This document shows, one piece after another, positions 1-21,303 of a DNA stretch of 64,000 bases (position 1 is the stretch's first letter; each line of letters opens with the position of its first letter). Below the pieces are notes generated by a model that worked only from the letters and a program-made list of their open reading frames with translations, had not been told where the DNA came from and ran no database searches. Source of the DNA: Mastigias papua (taxonomy: Eukaryota > Cnidaria > Scyphozoa > Rhizostomeae > Mastigiidae); contig OZ025276.1 of assembly GCA_964019165.1 (NCBI GenBank), positions 8,542,320 to 8,606,319 of the forward strand. Reading direction: 5' to 3'. Position numbers and translations under genes: made by a program.

Positions 1-498
1 TCAGCTCAACTTTGTTTTCTGTTTTTAAAGCATTGTCTGATCGCTAATTTCACGTGAGTGTACGATATCTTTACATGTCGCCAAGCCGTCAACAATGAAA
101 CAGCCCTTGCAATAGCATTATTTTATCCGTTTTTATGATTGGTTCGTTTTGAGCCCATCCCTAAGCCATGTTTGACATGTGAGTTCATTTCTACTACCCT
201 TTTTTATATAGGATGTTAAGTATGAGAGCAGGACCTCGAAGGTGGTAGCTGAGAGAACGAATATTACGCTAGAAGCGTTAGGTTGATTTGATAAATAAAG
301 CCTTTGTTCGCTTTATCGCTGTATCTTTAAAGAGGATATTTTGAAGTTACTTTCTATTCAAATGGATAGAAAATTCAATTTTAGATGGAGTTATATTTGG
401 CTTGTTGGCTCTGCCCATCACAGTGTCTTCTGTACTCATAGAGCCCTATAGGAAAAAATAATCGGCCACCTCTACCCAAGGTGCTAGTTTGCGGCAGA
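1..498. other. SSRP1 intron, with an exon-like relic at its start
   Basis: No complete exon is seen. Bases 1-53 followed by GTGAGT read STLFSVFKALSDR in one frame, weakly like the segment preceding the first exon here, but a TAA follows directly and the frame does not join phase 2. The rest shows no structure. Confidence 0.3.
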
Positions 499-912
499 CC
501 TAGGCGCGCATATAGTTTAAACCTAGGCTCGCATATAAATTAAACCTAGGCTCGCATATAGATTAAACCTAGGCGCGCATATAGTTTAAACCTTGGCGCG
601 CATATAGTTTAAACCTTGGTGCGCATATAGTTTACACCTAGGCGCGCATATAGATTAAACCTAGGCTCGCATATAGATTAAACCTAGGCTCGCATATAGA
701 TTAAACCTAGGCTCGCATATAGATTAAACCTAGGCGCGCATATAGATTAAACCTAGGCTCGCATATAGTTTAAACCTTGGTGCGCATATAGTTTAAACCT
801 AGGCGCGCATATAGATTAAACCTAGGCGCGCATATAGATTAAACCTAGGCGCGCATATAGTTTAAACCTAGGCGCGCATATAGATTAAACCTAGGCGCGC
901 ATATGGACTATA
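499..912. repeat. 23-bp minisatellite, 18 copies, SSRP1 intron
   Basis: Eighteen head-to-tail 23-bp units run without a length change. Each unit starts CCTAGG (CCTTGG in three), then CGCGCAT, CTCGCAT or TGCGCAT, then ATAGATTAAA or ATAGTTTAAA. The last unit decays into flank. The array ends about 76 bp before the exon at 989. The units carry small palindromes (CCTAGG, GCGCGC). Confidence 0.97.
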
Positions 913-988
913 CTTAGGTACCTGGCTGGAATTATTCATTGCTGAATTCTGCAATCATTTATGATTTAAGATATTTTCATCTCAACAG

Positions 989-11975
<10,987 letters not shown>

Positions 11976-13007
11976 GCTACCATGCTTCCCGTCGGTCAGA
12001 TATAGGATATATATCGCATTCGTTCGATGCGCTATGTATTGAAACGGCGGTTCCCGTGTCGAGCAGGTTATGTTTATATGAAACAGATTCTTCAGTGTGT
12101 TTCACTGAAAGCTGTGATCTAGGGGCATTTGTAGCACTGAATAGGATGCTAGCATTCGTATATTTTATGTCTTGTTGTTTTTTCTTGTGTAGCTTACAAG
12201 CTGCATTGGTAAGATGTGACAAATGTGTTAGATATGGTTTTGCAACTGAAGCCACGAAAGATTTCAGTACATTTGATTTTGGTAGCATTTTTGCGGTTCA
12301 CATTGTAGTTTACATAAACATCAGCCCAGTGGATAATGGGTACGATTGCATTGTTTTCGCTGTTTGGTTTTACATAACCACCTTTTTTCACATGCTACAG
12401 CATTGAAACCGTTTGAAGATTCAAAACCGTACGAGAACAGACTTGAAAAGAGAACTATGATAATTTTGATAATATAACTTTGATATTATGAGTTTGAAGC
12501 GAGCTGTATCTTTTCTGGAAAGAACATCTTAAAGCTTGAACTTGTTCTTTAACCAGATAGTAGACGTATTCAGATGATGCAGTGGAAGCCGAGTTGTGCA
12601 CAACTGCGTTGTTTTATCATGCTTTGTCTAATTCCTATATTTCTAATTTACTCCAAGACAACGGTATTTTTGAAGAAGTGTGGAAAGAAAGTGCAAGAAA
12701 ATCAATGACCCTACCTGGGCAGGAACTGGCGACCCGTCCCTTTTTACGTCGTTTACTCTACCACTGGTCTATCAGGTCAGGCTTTCAAGCCGTTTGCACT
12801 TCTGTTTCACAATTTTTTCCAAACTCCCGCTGTTTTTAACTTACCTTTACTAGCCATAGTCCTGTCTCGTAAGTCATAGTCGATAGTCCTGTCTCAAAAT
12901 CATGTTCATTGCACTTTCCAAATGAGCTTTGATGGCTCCCATGTGGAAATTGGAGAGAGGGGCAGTGCGAACAAATGACTCGCCCTTGAGTCACAGGCTT
13001 GAGAAGT
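11976..13007. other. SSRP1 3' region and intergenic spacer
   Basis: Contains the SSRP1 3' UTR and the start of the JAGN1 upstream region. No AATAAA, CpG-rich patch or clear promoter motif was recognised. Confidence 0.4.
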
Positions 13008-13285
13008 GGGACCAACAAGTCAGTGGTAGAGTACTCGATATTCATAGTCGTGGGGTTACGAGTTCGACCCACGCTGGGGCCATTTTTGTTAAAAGAATGA
13101 AGTCTAAAGGCCTACATAGAAAACACCGTATGGACAGATTGAGAGACAGTATTGCTTGGTCTTGACTCTCATTCATTATTCCTAGCAGAATCTTTATAAA
13201 GTCGTTCAGTATAAAAAGAACGTGTAACCAGTCAATCTCTGCAACCCTCAAAAGCAGAGGCAATGGGACAAATTATGTTTAAGCA
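13008..13285 (+). mobile_element. tRNA-derived SINE just upstream of JAGN1
   Basis: A tRNA-like head carries an A-box-like CAGTGGTAGAGTACTCG (13021-13037) and a B box GAGTTCGACCC (13060-13070) at tRNA spacing, but acceptor pairing is broken, so it is not a working tRNA gene. The tail from about 13189 (CTTTATAAAGTCGTTCAGTA .. AAAAAGAACGTG .. GGGACAAATTATGTTTAAGC) recurs at 18352-18460. The element ends about 140 bp before the JAGN1 start codon and may lie in its promoter or 5' UTR. Confidence 0.6.
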
Positions 13286-13426
13286 ACAAATACAGAGCAA
13301 AGTGGGGGTAGACCAAGGTTCTTCCCTGGCGTTATAAGCGCCGACGTAAAAAGGGCCGGCGTTAAGTTTGGACCAGCTAGAAAGGCCTTCACTTTCCAAA
13401 ACGAGGCAATGAAACATAGGTACAAG

Positions 13427-13608
13427 ATGGCTGCTAGAGCTGGCCCCAGAGCTGAGGGCACTGATGGAAGTGATTTCAACCATAGAGAGAAAGTAGCGTC
13501 CCATTATCAAGAAAGTGTCGCCGTAAAAGTAAAGATAAGGAAGAGCCTTATACCCCATATGTTCTTGACTGTTCTTGGCTTTGGGAGACTATTATCCATT
13601 GCCTTGGG
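13427..13608 (+). CDS. JAGN1: JAGN1 exon 1
   Basis: Encodes [20 protein letters not shown], then [20 protein letters not shown] and [20 protein letters not shown]. The first two blocks are near-identical in pattern to vertebrate JAGN1 (M-A-x-R-A-G-P-R-A-x-G-T-D-G-S-D-F); the third is membrane segment 1. Donor GTGAGT follows 13608, leaving GG (phase 2). Confidence 0.94.
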
Positions 13609-16600
13609 GTGAGTTGTTGTTTTTTGATAACTAGGCCTATCCATCTAGCTAATTGAAATTCTATGTTGTAACCACCACCTGTTGCAAGCTACAAATTATC
13701 GTGTTAAAGCTCTTTCACTAAATAAGTACTTTATAGAGATAAAGGCGCTCAAAATATCTAAACTTTGCAATCAGAGTAGGATGAGTAAAGCCACAATTTG
13801 TGATAACAACTTGAGATTCAGCATGTCGTCAGTGTACCTCGATATTTGTGTATTTTCCGCAGTGAATATATGTATTCTCTTTGACAACCATGATAGATGT
13901 TAATTTGGACCATGAGTAGAAGTGAACAGGGGTTTGCAGTCAACAAATTTTCCCTTTTTCTAGCCTTGACAGGCCGTCCAACCTACTCAGTATGTCTAAG
14001 TGGGACATCTTCTCAAACTTAGTAAATATCCCTATGATTGAAGAGGCATACGTAATGTCTTGTACAAAAAGTTAGATTTATTGCAACGTCATAAAATTCA
14101 TCTGATTCAAGCATTACTGTATGAGCCATGCTTGTGTGTTGTATTGCCTGACTGCAGATTTTGCATGTGCCATATGGCCACAAACAAAAAGTCACGCACA
14201 CTATAAGTTCTCTCTCTCTCTTTCTCTCAATATAATTCACACATTAGAGTCACACATAGTGCAATTCACAAACTCTTAAGCCTGTAATTGTATAAAATTG
14301 TAGATTTGAAATCATCAGTGTTGGACCCGCAAGAAATCGAAGGAAAATAAACTGTTTTATTATGGCAATGATTTCTTCAATAATAGAGCAATATCTCTAG
14401 GTACACCTTTTGATCATACTTAGCTACTTCTGGCAAACAAAAGCACATTTTGGCTTTGCTGTTGAAAGACCTGTAATGAGTAATCTTGAGTGCTTAATTA
14501 GTGTGATGAGAGCTTCCATATGGTAAATAATTCATGTGCAATTTTCATTGCCAATATAGTTATTATTTGCCAATAAAAGTATGTAACTCATCTTTACAAT
14601 AATCTACTGCTTCTGAATGGGGAGATGTAGACTAAGAAGGGAATTCTAACAGAAGGAACTTCTAGATCCAACGTCCATTCTAAACTTTATCACCAGCAAA
14701 GCCTAGAATGGGACAAACTGCATCCTGAACAAGGTTCATGGGTGATTCTCCTGAACAATTCTCCTGAAAGTGGGACTGTTCTGCTCAAAGCGGGATGGTT
14801 GGACAGTCTGCCTTGAGCATATCCTTCAGTATTTCCTTTGACTATGGCCAAATAGACACCACAAAATTTCACCAAAATTAGCATGCTTTGAACACATTTT
14901 TGAAAACAGGATGAGCAACTGCATTTTGAAAGTGTGCCAGAGGCATATTAAATTATACAAATGCAAAGATCATTGCTAGATTCTGGATTTTCAATATTTA
15001 ACCATGTACATAAGACTGCTTACCACTATCTCAAGTAGAAGTTCCTTACCACTATGTTTTGAGTTTTCTCATCCTGTTTGTTAGTAAGTCCTCCTGCTAT
15101 AAGGGCTGTACAGGGCCTGAAAAATACCTCCCTCATGCTAAAAGTAGCATTATCCAAAGCATAAGGCTGTCTATTAGAAATAATTTTGGCTATTACTGTT
15201 GTTTGATTAACACTTTGACAAGTAGATACTTTGCTGTTACTTCTTGTTTCATCAGTTTTTATAGGTAGATTTTTATTTGCTCTTTGAATCTACTTTTCTT
15301 CATACTTAAAATATATTTTTTAATGTTATGAAAGAGTCATAGTTATAACTTTATGTTGTACTGTGTGGCTTGCAAATAACAGGATCCCTTTCTTTTCATT
15401 TTGTTATTTTACCCGTCAGGTCTGTTCTGATACCTGTCATTTTCAGATGTGAAAAATACTCACCGAAAACAGATAGAACTAATGATTTCCCTATAGTCAG
15501 TTATCATTCTAATGTCTAGAGGCCTCAATCCTGAGGCCTGCAGGCTATTTGTGGCCCCCATTGGGAAATTTTGTGACCCATAGTGACACCAATATATTAG
15601 TATGGTTGGAGAGTTATGTTTCACTGGTATCTTGCCACATTGCATAAGGAATGTTAACTCGTGCTAGTGTGGCCCAGGCTCATTCTCAATATGCTCTTTG
15701 CTTCCCCCAAGTAATATGAGTTTGAGACCCGATGTGTAGAGTTTTCCATATCAGTATATTTGCTATAGCCAATGTTTATATGCGCTATAGAAGTCAAACT
15801 TATACATGGACACTTCAGATTTAGAACACCACCTTATGATATTAGCATTATTCTATCAGAACATGTCATTTTAATCGAACTATGACTCTCAAGACGCACT
15901 TGTTCAGTGCATTAAATTTTTAAGAAGCCCGGATACGTTGAATAATGGTATGTCATGTTCTCTGCTATTGAATATCACTTATTTTGCTTCAGGTCAGGTT
16001 ATGAAGATTTCGTACAACACGTTAGTTTCTTGTGTGAATATTTTGCCTATGCATAAACCACGAGCCACAAATCTGTTAGCCACATCGATCAGTTTTCAAA
16101 GAGGTTTTCTTTTTCGCACGCATATAGAGCTTATGCACCTGTCTATATTTCACCTTAATGTCTAGTACTATTTTGTGTGGGTTATGATGGTAGAAATCTC
16201 GCCTCCCTTTTGTCTAGTTGTTCGAGTCTTTTGATTTATGCGTTAATGTCTTTCGCGTGCATGCTGACGGTATATCAAGTGATCATGGCTGTCCCGTACA
16301 GTTTAATAAGGCAGACCTAATGGTAGATGTTTGTCAACGAATTAGGTATTGCGCAGGGTGCAATGGGAAGTAATTATTTAGAAGGGCTGAAGATAAATCT
16401 TTCCGATAATTTGCTTAGTCAAATCTTCTCAAAAATGGTATTCGTGATGTAAGAATTTCCCATAGAGTAGTAAAAGTCTTGAAGGTCCAGCAGATTATGT
16501 GTGAGGGGGGGGGGCTGTTACGCTCATGTCCGCCAGCCACTGTTCCACTGACATTGCATGTTTTCATTCAAAAGAAGGTGATTGACTTCTTGTGTTATGC

Positions 16601-19565
16601 TGTATGATTCCTATAGGTATTACAACAACTGATACAATAGTTTTCGTGTTCTCTTAATTGCAGTTGGAGACATCAGTTAATTGGTTTTTAAATGGATCGA
16701 GTCATGAAAAGTTTCACCATATTGAAAATAAGCTAGTGTAATTGTCTTGCCTATTACATAGTCTTGTATAGGGATAACTTAAGGAGAAGACGTCGATGTT
16801 GTCATTCCTTGCTGTTGGTTTGTAAATGCAGTTCTAGCATACGATTTGATCTAATGGAATTTTCGGAGACTCTTTTGAAAAAGTTACCGGTTTGCTCAAT
16901 TTGGTGCTGAGTGAGGCAGGAAAACTGAATGCGCATTCTCCACTTCCTCTGTAGCAACTTCTGGAGCCATGTGGAATCTTTTTAGAGTTCCCGAGCAACA
17001 CGAGCTGCTTTGGAGCCATTAGGAACCGTTCCATTCGGAATCGCCCTATGTTCATCTTATATGTATACATAGTCTTACGTATGTTGAAGTGTTTGGCCTC
17101 TACATGCATTTGTTCGGTTGCTCTGGGGATGGCGCCACCGACAATGGGAGTTTTCATTGCTGGAAATTGTCCACTTTTGCTCCCTTTCCTAATGCTTTTC
17201 AAAGTTTATGCCTCACATCTGTATTATAGGTTCCCAATGATAGTTCTTGATATAAGCTAGCAGAATTTCTTTATAGACCCATGAAAACTTGATGTTACCC
17301 CTAAGCACCCATGCGTAGAAAGATAGCCACCCAGAAGCATTCGTTGTAAAGTGCAGAAGGTTCAATCTATATCCCATACATTCTACCGATGTCTCTCAAA
17401 CAGAGTTTTTAGATTTAGTGCCAACTGTGTACTTTCTCTTGTCTGGAAAATCTTACTTAATTCCCATACAAGTGAAAAATACCTGGACTTTTATCTGGAC
17501 TTTTATTATGCATTTCTATTCCAGAAATCTGATGGTGTTTGGTGTTGTGGACAAACGGCTATACATTTCATCTATAACTTACACGACTTTCGAACTTGCA
17601 GCCTCGCTTTCACAAGAATCTTAACAGAGAATGAAAAATCTCGTGAAAGCGATGAAGTAGGCAAGCGCAAATTATACAGAGTCGAAAAGCCGGTTAAACG
17701 GCAATACAGCGCTATACAACTTCAAAATCCACTAGATGTTTTTGACCAACACCAAAAACAATATGCACGGAAAATGCATGCTAAACAGCTGTATACAGAA
17801 CGGCCACACGACTAGATTTTTTACTAGATGTTTACTATAGTGAATAGTGGAAAGAAAAATTAGGCGTTTGGCTGTAGTGAACATGATTTCATAGGAAGCA
17901 AGTGACATTTCGAAGGCTGAAATACAAGTTCACTAAAAACTGACTGTTTTGACAGATTTCGTAGCCTCCCATTGGTCAAATTTCTCTCTCTCAAGACAGC
18001 AACACAGGTGTCCGGACACTTTAGGACATCTTAGAGATTGTTGATCGTGGTTGCTCTTGGAGAATTGTATTCTTTCATGTTGAATTTCTTACAATAGATA
18101 CGTTTTTTTGTAAGAAATTTAACACAAGGCCTAAATCTAAAGTTAGTATTAGGGTCAGTATTAGGACCGAGCACTGTGGAACTGCACGTTTCAACGAAAG
18201 CCCGTCCATGAACCATTTGATAAAAGGATTGCACACAATTTATCCGAATTTAGCTTCTCAACTCTTGATTATTTTTAACTATAAGGATTGAAAAGTTCTT
18301 TAGGGGTTTTTTCGATAATGATGAAAGTTCTTGGAATTTTTGGCCTTCTACTTGTAGATTCCTTATAAAGTGGTTCCGTATAAAAAGAACGTGCAAGCAG
18401 TCAGTCCGTACAACCATCGAAAGGAAAGGCAAGGGGACAGATTATGTTTAAGCAAAAAATTGCACAGTACTGTGTGAATTTCGCTATGCCACCATTGGTA
18501 GGATTAGCAATTCCATGCTGCCCTTACTGCTCCCACTGCTTTTTTGTCCCTGTTATTTCCCGGGCCTCCTCGTACAGTAGAGACTTTTGGGTCTAACAAT
18601 TTTCACAGTATGATTCGAATGCACAAATTTAATTTGTCCTTGTTTTGCATTGCAGTATCAAATTCTTCAATCCACCAGAAGTGTGGGAGCTAGTGTGGTT
18701 ACTAAGTGGCCTTTGCGCATATATTGGGTATGGCTCCTTGTCAAAGAATCATTCTGGCCAGTTAATGGCATACTTGGTTGGCAACATTGTTTTTGGTATC
18801 TCAATGTTGGTGTATGGAGCTTGGTCAATTATAGATAAATCTCTCAGTTTGTTTAAAAAAGGTATGATTGCACTCTGTTTTCGCTCAATTTGTATACTCC
18901 TGTTTTCTCTTTCGTTAGGAGACTGTATCTACAATATATTTTACTAGACGTATACGCTATTTTTTGGTTTCATTCTTGTGTTCATTTACGGCCAATATTT
19001 CTAGAGACATTTTCTGGCCCCCTCCTTTGCCCCCCTCAACTTTTCTAGGAAGACTTGTTGGAGTATTGGTTGTGGTTACCACGAATTAGATGGCATAGTT
19101 ACTTTTAGGAAATGACATGTTCTGTACTTCTCTTCTCAATACCGAAGTTGATTATTGAGATTTCATAGTAGGGGCGGCTGCACTCAAATCTTTGTAATTG
19201 TGTATTGACTTTACAGAATCTAAGTGTTGTTTTCAGAAGTACGGAAAGTGTTGTTTTTCAAACCCCTATTACGAAATAAGACCAAAGGTTGACAGAAAAT
19301 GCAGGGAATGTTGAAAGCAAGTGATCCCCTTTATTGCAAATGTTCAACAAATCCCATGTCTTGTCTTTGATTTTCACACCCGAAATCAGAAGTTCGCTAA
19401 AGGATGCCTTTTCTCTTTCCACATGCTGTAATAGTGTCTCCTCACATCCAGCACATCTATGCTGGGTTTTTAATGGCATTTTCACTTGCCTTTCATCACA
19501 TTACAGTTTGTAGGTTGTCAGTTTGTATGTATCTTCATTTTGCTAAGAAACTAGTTACCAGATAG
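13427..19565 (+). CDS. JAGN1: Jagunal homologue (JAGN1), three exons
   Basis: Jagunal proteins are small ER membrane proteins with four helices, needed for ER organisation and secretory traffic; human loss causes congenital neutropenia. Exons 13427-13608, 18656-18861 and (proposed) 19435-19565 join in phase to 172 residues; human JAGN1 has 183. The N-terminus [20 protein letters not shown] is the family signature. Hydrophobic segments lie at about residues 41-60, 73-89, 97-117 and 138-160. The ATG at 13427 is chosen over the in-frame ATG at 13409 because conservation starts there and its context (AAG before, G after) is good. It lies 1.45 kb downstream of SSRP1 on the same strand. Exons 1 and 2 are secure; exon 3 is inferred. 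Confidence 0.85.
13609..15519. other. JAGN1 intron 1, left part
   Basis: No recognisable exon. A CT-rich tract (TCTCTCTCTCTTTCTCTC) lies near 14210. Confidence 0.4.
15520..15731. mobile_element. hAT-like MITE with 8-bp target duplication
   Basis: The left end AGGCCTCAATCC and the reverse-complemented right end CGGGTCTCAAACTC are diverged terminal repeats of the (C)AGGGGTCTCAAACTC type used by hAT elements. Flanks ATGTCTAG (15512-15519) and ATGTGTAG (15732-15739) match at 7 of 8 positions, as expected for an 8-bp hAT target duplication. Length is 212 bp; no coding sequence. Confidence 0.6.
15740..17625. other. JAGN1 intron 1, middle part
   Basis: No gene recognised. A G-run lies at about 16504-16513. 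A minus-strand open frame at 16834-17202 (122 codons) has no recognised family. Confidence 0.35.
17624..17815 (+). CDS. Candidate terminal exon inside JAGN1 intron 1, unknown
   Basis: After AATCTTAACAG an open frame runs to TAG at 17813-17815. It reads [40 protein letters not shown] and [22 protein letters not shown]. The charged, low-Leu composition differs from the hydrophobic noise peptides around it. I do not recognise the family. It could be an alternative JAGN1 last exon, a separate gene end, or a relic. Confidence 0.25.
   Translation, partial: TENEKSRESDEVGKRKLYRVEKPVKRQYSAIQLQNPLDVFDQHQKQYARKMHAKQLYTERPHD
18352..18460 (+). mobile_element. Second copy of the SINE tail, JAGN1 intron 1
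   Basis: Shares CTTATAAAGTGGTTCCGTAT, AAAAAGAACGTGCAAGCAGT and GGGACAGATTATGTTTAAGC with 13189-13285. No tRNA-like head precedes it, so it looks 5'-truncated or is an independent short repeat. Confidence 0.6.
18656..18861 (+). CDS. JAGN1: JAGN1 exon 2
   Basis: Acceptor GCATTGCAG before 18656; the first T completes the Gly codon from exon 1. It encodes [40 protein letters not shown] and [20 protein letters not shown], aligning with the WEYPYLLS .. RNNISYLVLSM .. LIYG region of human JAGN1 (membrane segments 2 and 3). Donor GTATGA after 18861 leaves phase 1. Reading through the donor would give a short hydrophobic tail ending at 18947, a less likely alternative. Confidence 0.88.
19435..19565 (+). 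CDS. JAGN1: JAGN1 exon 3 (proposed, diverged C-terminus)
   Basis: A pyrimidine tract (CCTTTTCTCTTTCC) and an AG at 19433-19434 precede a frame that fits the phase-1 end of exon 2. It reads [20 protein letters not shown] and [20 protein letters not shown], then VTR and TAG at 19563-19565. It supplies the expected fourth membrane segment and a YxxxxAKKL ending like the YYSKKLL end of human JAGN1, and brings the protein to 172 residues. An AATAAA follows at once. The central residues match poorly, so this remains a proposal. Confidence 0.55.
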
Positions 19566-19569
19566 CTGT

Positions 19570-19575
19570 AATAAA
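19570..19575 (+). promoter_or_regulatory. Polyadenylation signal AATAAA after JAGN1
   Basis: A canonical AATAAA begins five bases after the proposed JAGN1 stop. It would give a very short 3' UTR. A chance hit is possible in AT-rich DNA, but its position supports exon 3. Confidence 0.45.
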
Positions 19576-20097
19576 ATTGGCATGAAAAGACTGATGATTG
19601 GGAAGTCTATGAGACTTTATGTCTTATGGGTGTCTCTATTATAATTGGTCCTATACCATAACCCTCTTAGTTGTAGTCTGGTCTATGTGAGTGCATTTGC
19701 ATGCAAATGGATTCATGCACTTTAGCATTTCGTTGTTATTTGTGAAGAAATAGATATAGTAAGAACTTTACAAAGACATTTGAAAATTTGCCAATTTCTT
19801 TGCAGAAGCATAGGAAGGTAGGTATAAAACTGAGCGGGATTGTGAAACAGCTTGATTTGAAGTAGTAAAGTATACGATTTTTAATAAGAAAGTTTTCTTC
19901 GCCCATTACTGAAACTCTCTTAGCTTTTTCATGATTCTAGTACCAAAACGTTCGTAAGGCTTTCTTAGCAATTACAATCGAGTTTGTACAACATTACAGT
20001 CTTAAACAGACAGACAAGCACTACACATAAAATACTGAAATACATAGATTATCAACGGACATCTAAGCAAATTAAACAAGAGATTGTGGGCTTGTAT
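19576..20097. other. Intergenic, no feature seen
   Basis: AT-rich DNA downstream of JAGN1 with no recognised structure. Confidence 0.4.
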
Positions 20098-20256
20098 ATA
20101 ACTTCACTATAGCACGAAAAAGTGGGAACATAGCTTTAGCATACTGAAAGCTTTTTTCGTCCGACACTCGTCAGCTTTCAGGACGAACGTCGGACGGAAA
20201 AAGCTTTCAGTATGCTAAAGCAATGTTCCCGCTTTTTCGTGCTATAGTGAAGTTAT
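20098..20256. mobile_element. Foldback element B, 68-nt arms
   Basis: Arms 20098-20165 and 20189-20256 are reverse complements with a few mismatches around a 23-nt centre. On the minus strand, reading away from the centre, CTGACGA (20168-20174) is followed by GTGTCGGAC and GAAA (20155-20158). The outer arm carries AAAGCTTTCAGTATGCTAAA and GCTTTTTCGTGCTATAGTGA. Half-copies occur at 28439-28519 and 33109-33175. Confidence 0.8.
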
Positions 20257-20972
20257 GTAGTACCAACAGACTTTTCGCTTGTATATAAATTGGAATTTCA
20301 GATTTGTATCAGTTTGTCAACTTTCTTAGGTCTCCTAAATCCAGTACTGAACTTACTTAACTTTTTGAGCAGTCGTGTACTGCTTCTTGTAAAGTAATGT
20401 ATAGATAGCAAGGAAATACAAGTGAAAGCTATGCAGTCTTATGAAAGTGAATGTACCATCCACTTTTCTTGTTGAAAACTAAATCACACGATGAAGTGGT
20501 CATATCCATTCATATGAAGTACAGAAATGTGAAATGTAATTTGTAGGAAGTATTATGCAGATCTGATTTTGTAATATCATCGATGGAAAAATTTGTCGAT
20601 ACTCATACGCAGGGATGGATGCGTTATGAACAGCATAATGGTTTTTCAGTCATTTTTATCCTCAAAGCCAGCTGATTTATGTAATAAATGCTAGCGTTGA
20701 TAATTTTGTTGAGTGTCGCTTTGCATAGTATTTTGTTGCCAAGTACCCGACCGCCAAAAGTGTTAAATCTCATTTATTAGTTAGACTGTCACTTTCTTCG
20801 ATGCTTGCTAGCCTTTTAAGTAGAAAGAACTCCAAAGAAAAGACAATTATGAGATTTTTATACCCGCCTTTTCCGACATCTACATGTCACTAAATCTATA
20901 CGATTCTACTACTCCAAAACAATTGTAACATTGCTATTGAGTCAAAAATATGACCTCGTGACTATTTCTTAT

Positions 20973-20974
<2 letters not shown>

Positions 20975-21025
<51 letters not shown>
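20975..21025. repeat. (ATT)n microsatellite
   Basis: About 17 perfect ATT copies, lying upstream of the poly-A-ended segment at 21120-21303. Confidence 0.95.
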
Positions 21026-21026
<1 letters not shown>

Positions 21027-21119
21027 TGTTGCCGCAATAAGCCATGGACAAGTCCCAAACTACACGGCACATAAAAAAAAAATAGACGTACTCAGTAATT
21101 AATCAGACATCTCTTTTCT

Positions 21120-21303
21120 AATACGCTTGACCTTGTTTTTTTTTGTTTTGTTTTGTTTTTTTTGTTTTTTTTTCTTTGTTATTCTTTGTACCACTGACAG
21201 CCAATTGTACATTGCCTTAAATAGTGAGATGTATAATTGTAATTAGTTGATATAATTGAATTGTTGAAATGAAAGTTTGAAAAAAAAAAAAAATTATTAT
21301 TAT
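21120..21303 (+). mobile_element. Probable 3' end of a non-LTR retroposon
   Basis: A T/G-rich tract (TTTTGTTTTGTTTTG), then TGTACATTGCCTTAAATAGT and AATTGTTGAAATGAAAGTTTG, ends in a 13-base A run followed by ATTATTATTA. A stretch of this type ending in poly-A is typical of a 5'-truncated LINE 3' UTR. No coding part is present. Confidence 0.45.

Noticed and set aside
499..912. CRISPR array (also considered for the 110-bp array at 28952)
   Set aside because: Units are contiguous with no unique spacers, and the context is a eukaryotic intron or intergenic region.
13008..13082. Functional tRNA gene (also 57031-57105)
   Set aside because: A and B boxes are present but the acceptor and T arms do not pair well, so both fit tRNA-derived SINEs better.
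16834..17202. 122-codon minus-strand frame as a gene
   Set aside because: No family recognised, and repeated ATGGCTCCA words within it suggest a repeat rather than a protein.
18862..18947. JAGN1 ending by read-through of exon 2
   Set aside because: The tail is hydrophobic and possible, but it would be about 30 residues short, and a good GTATGA donor sits at the family's conserved border.
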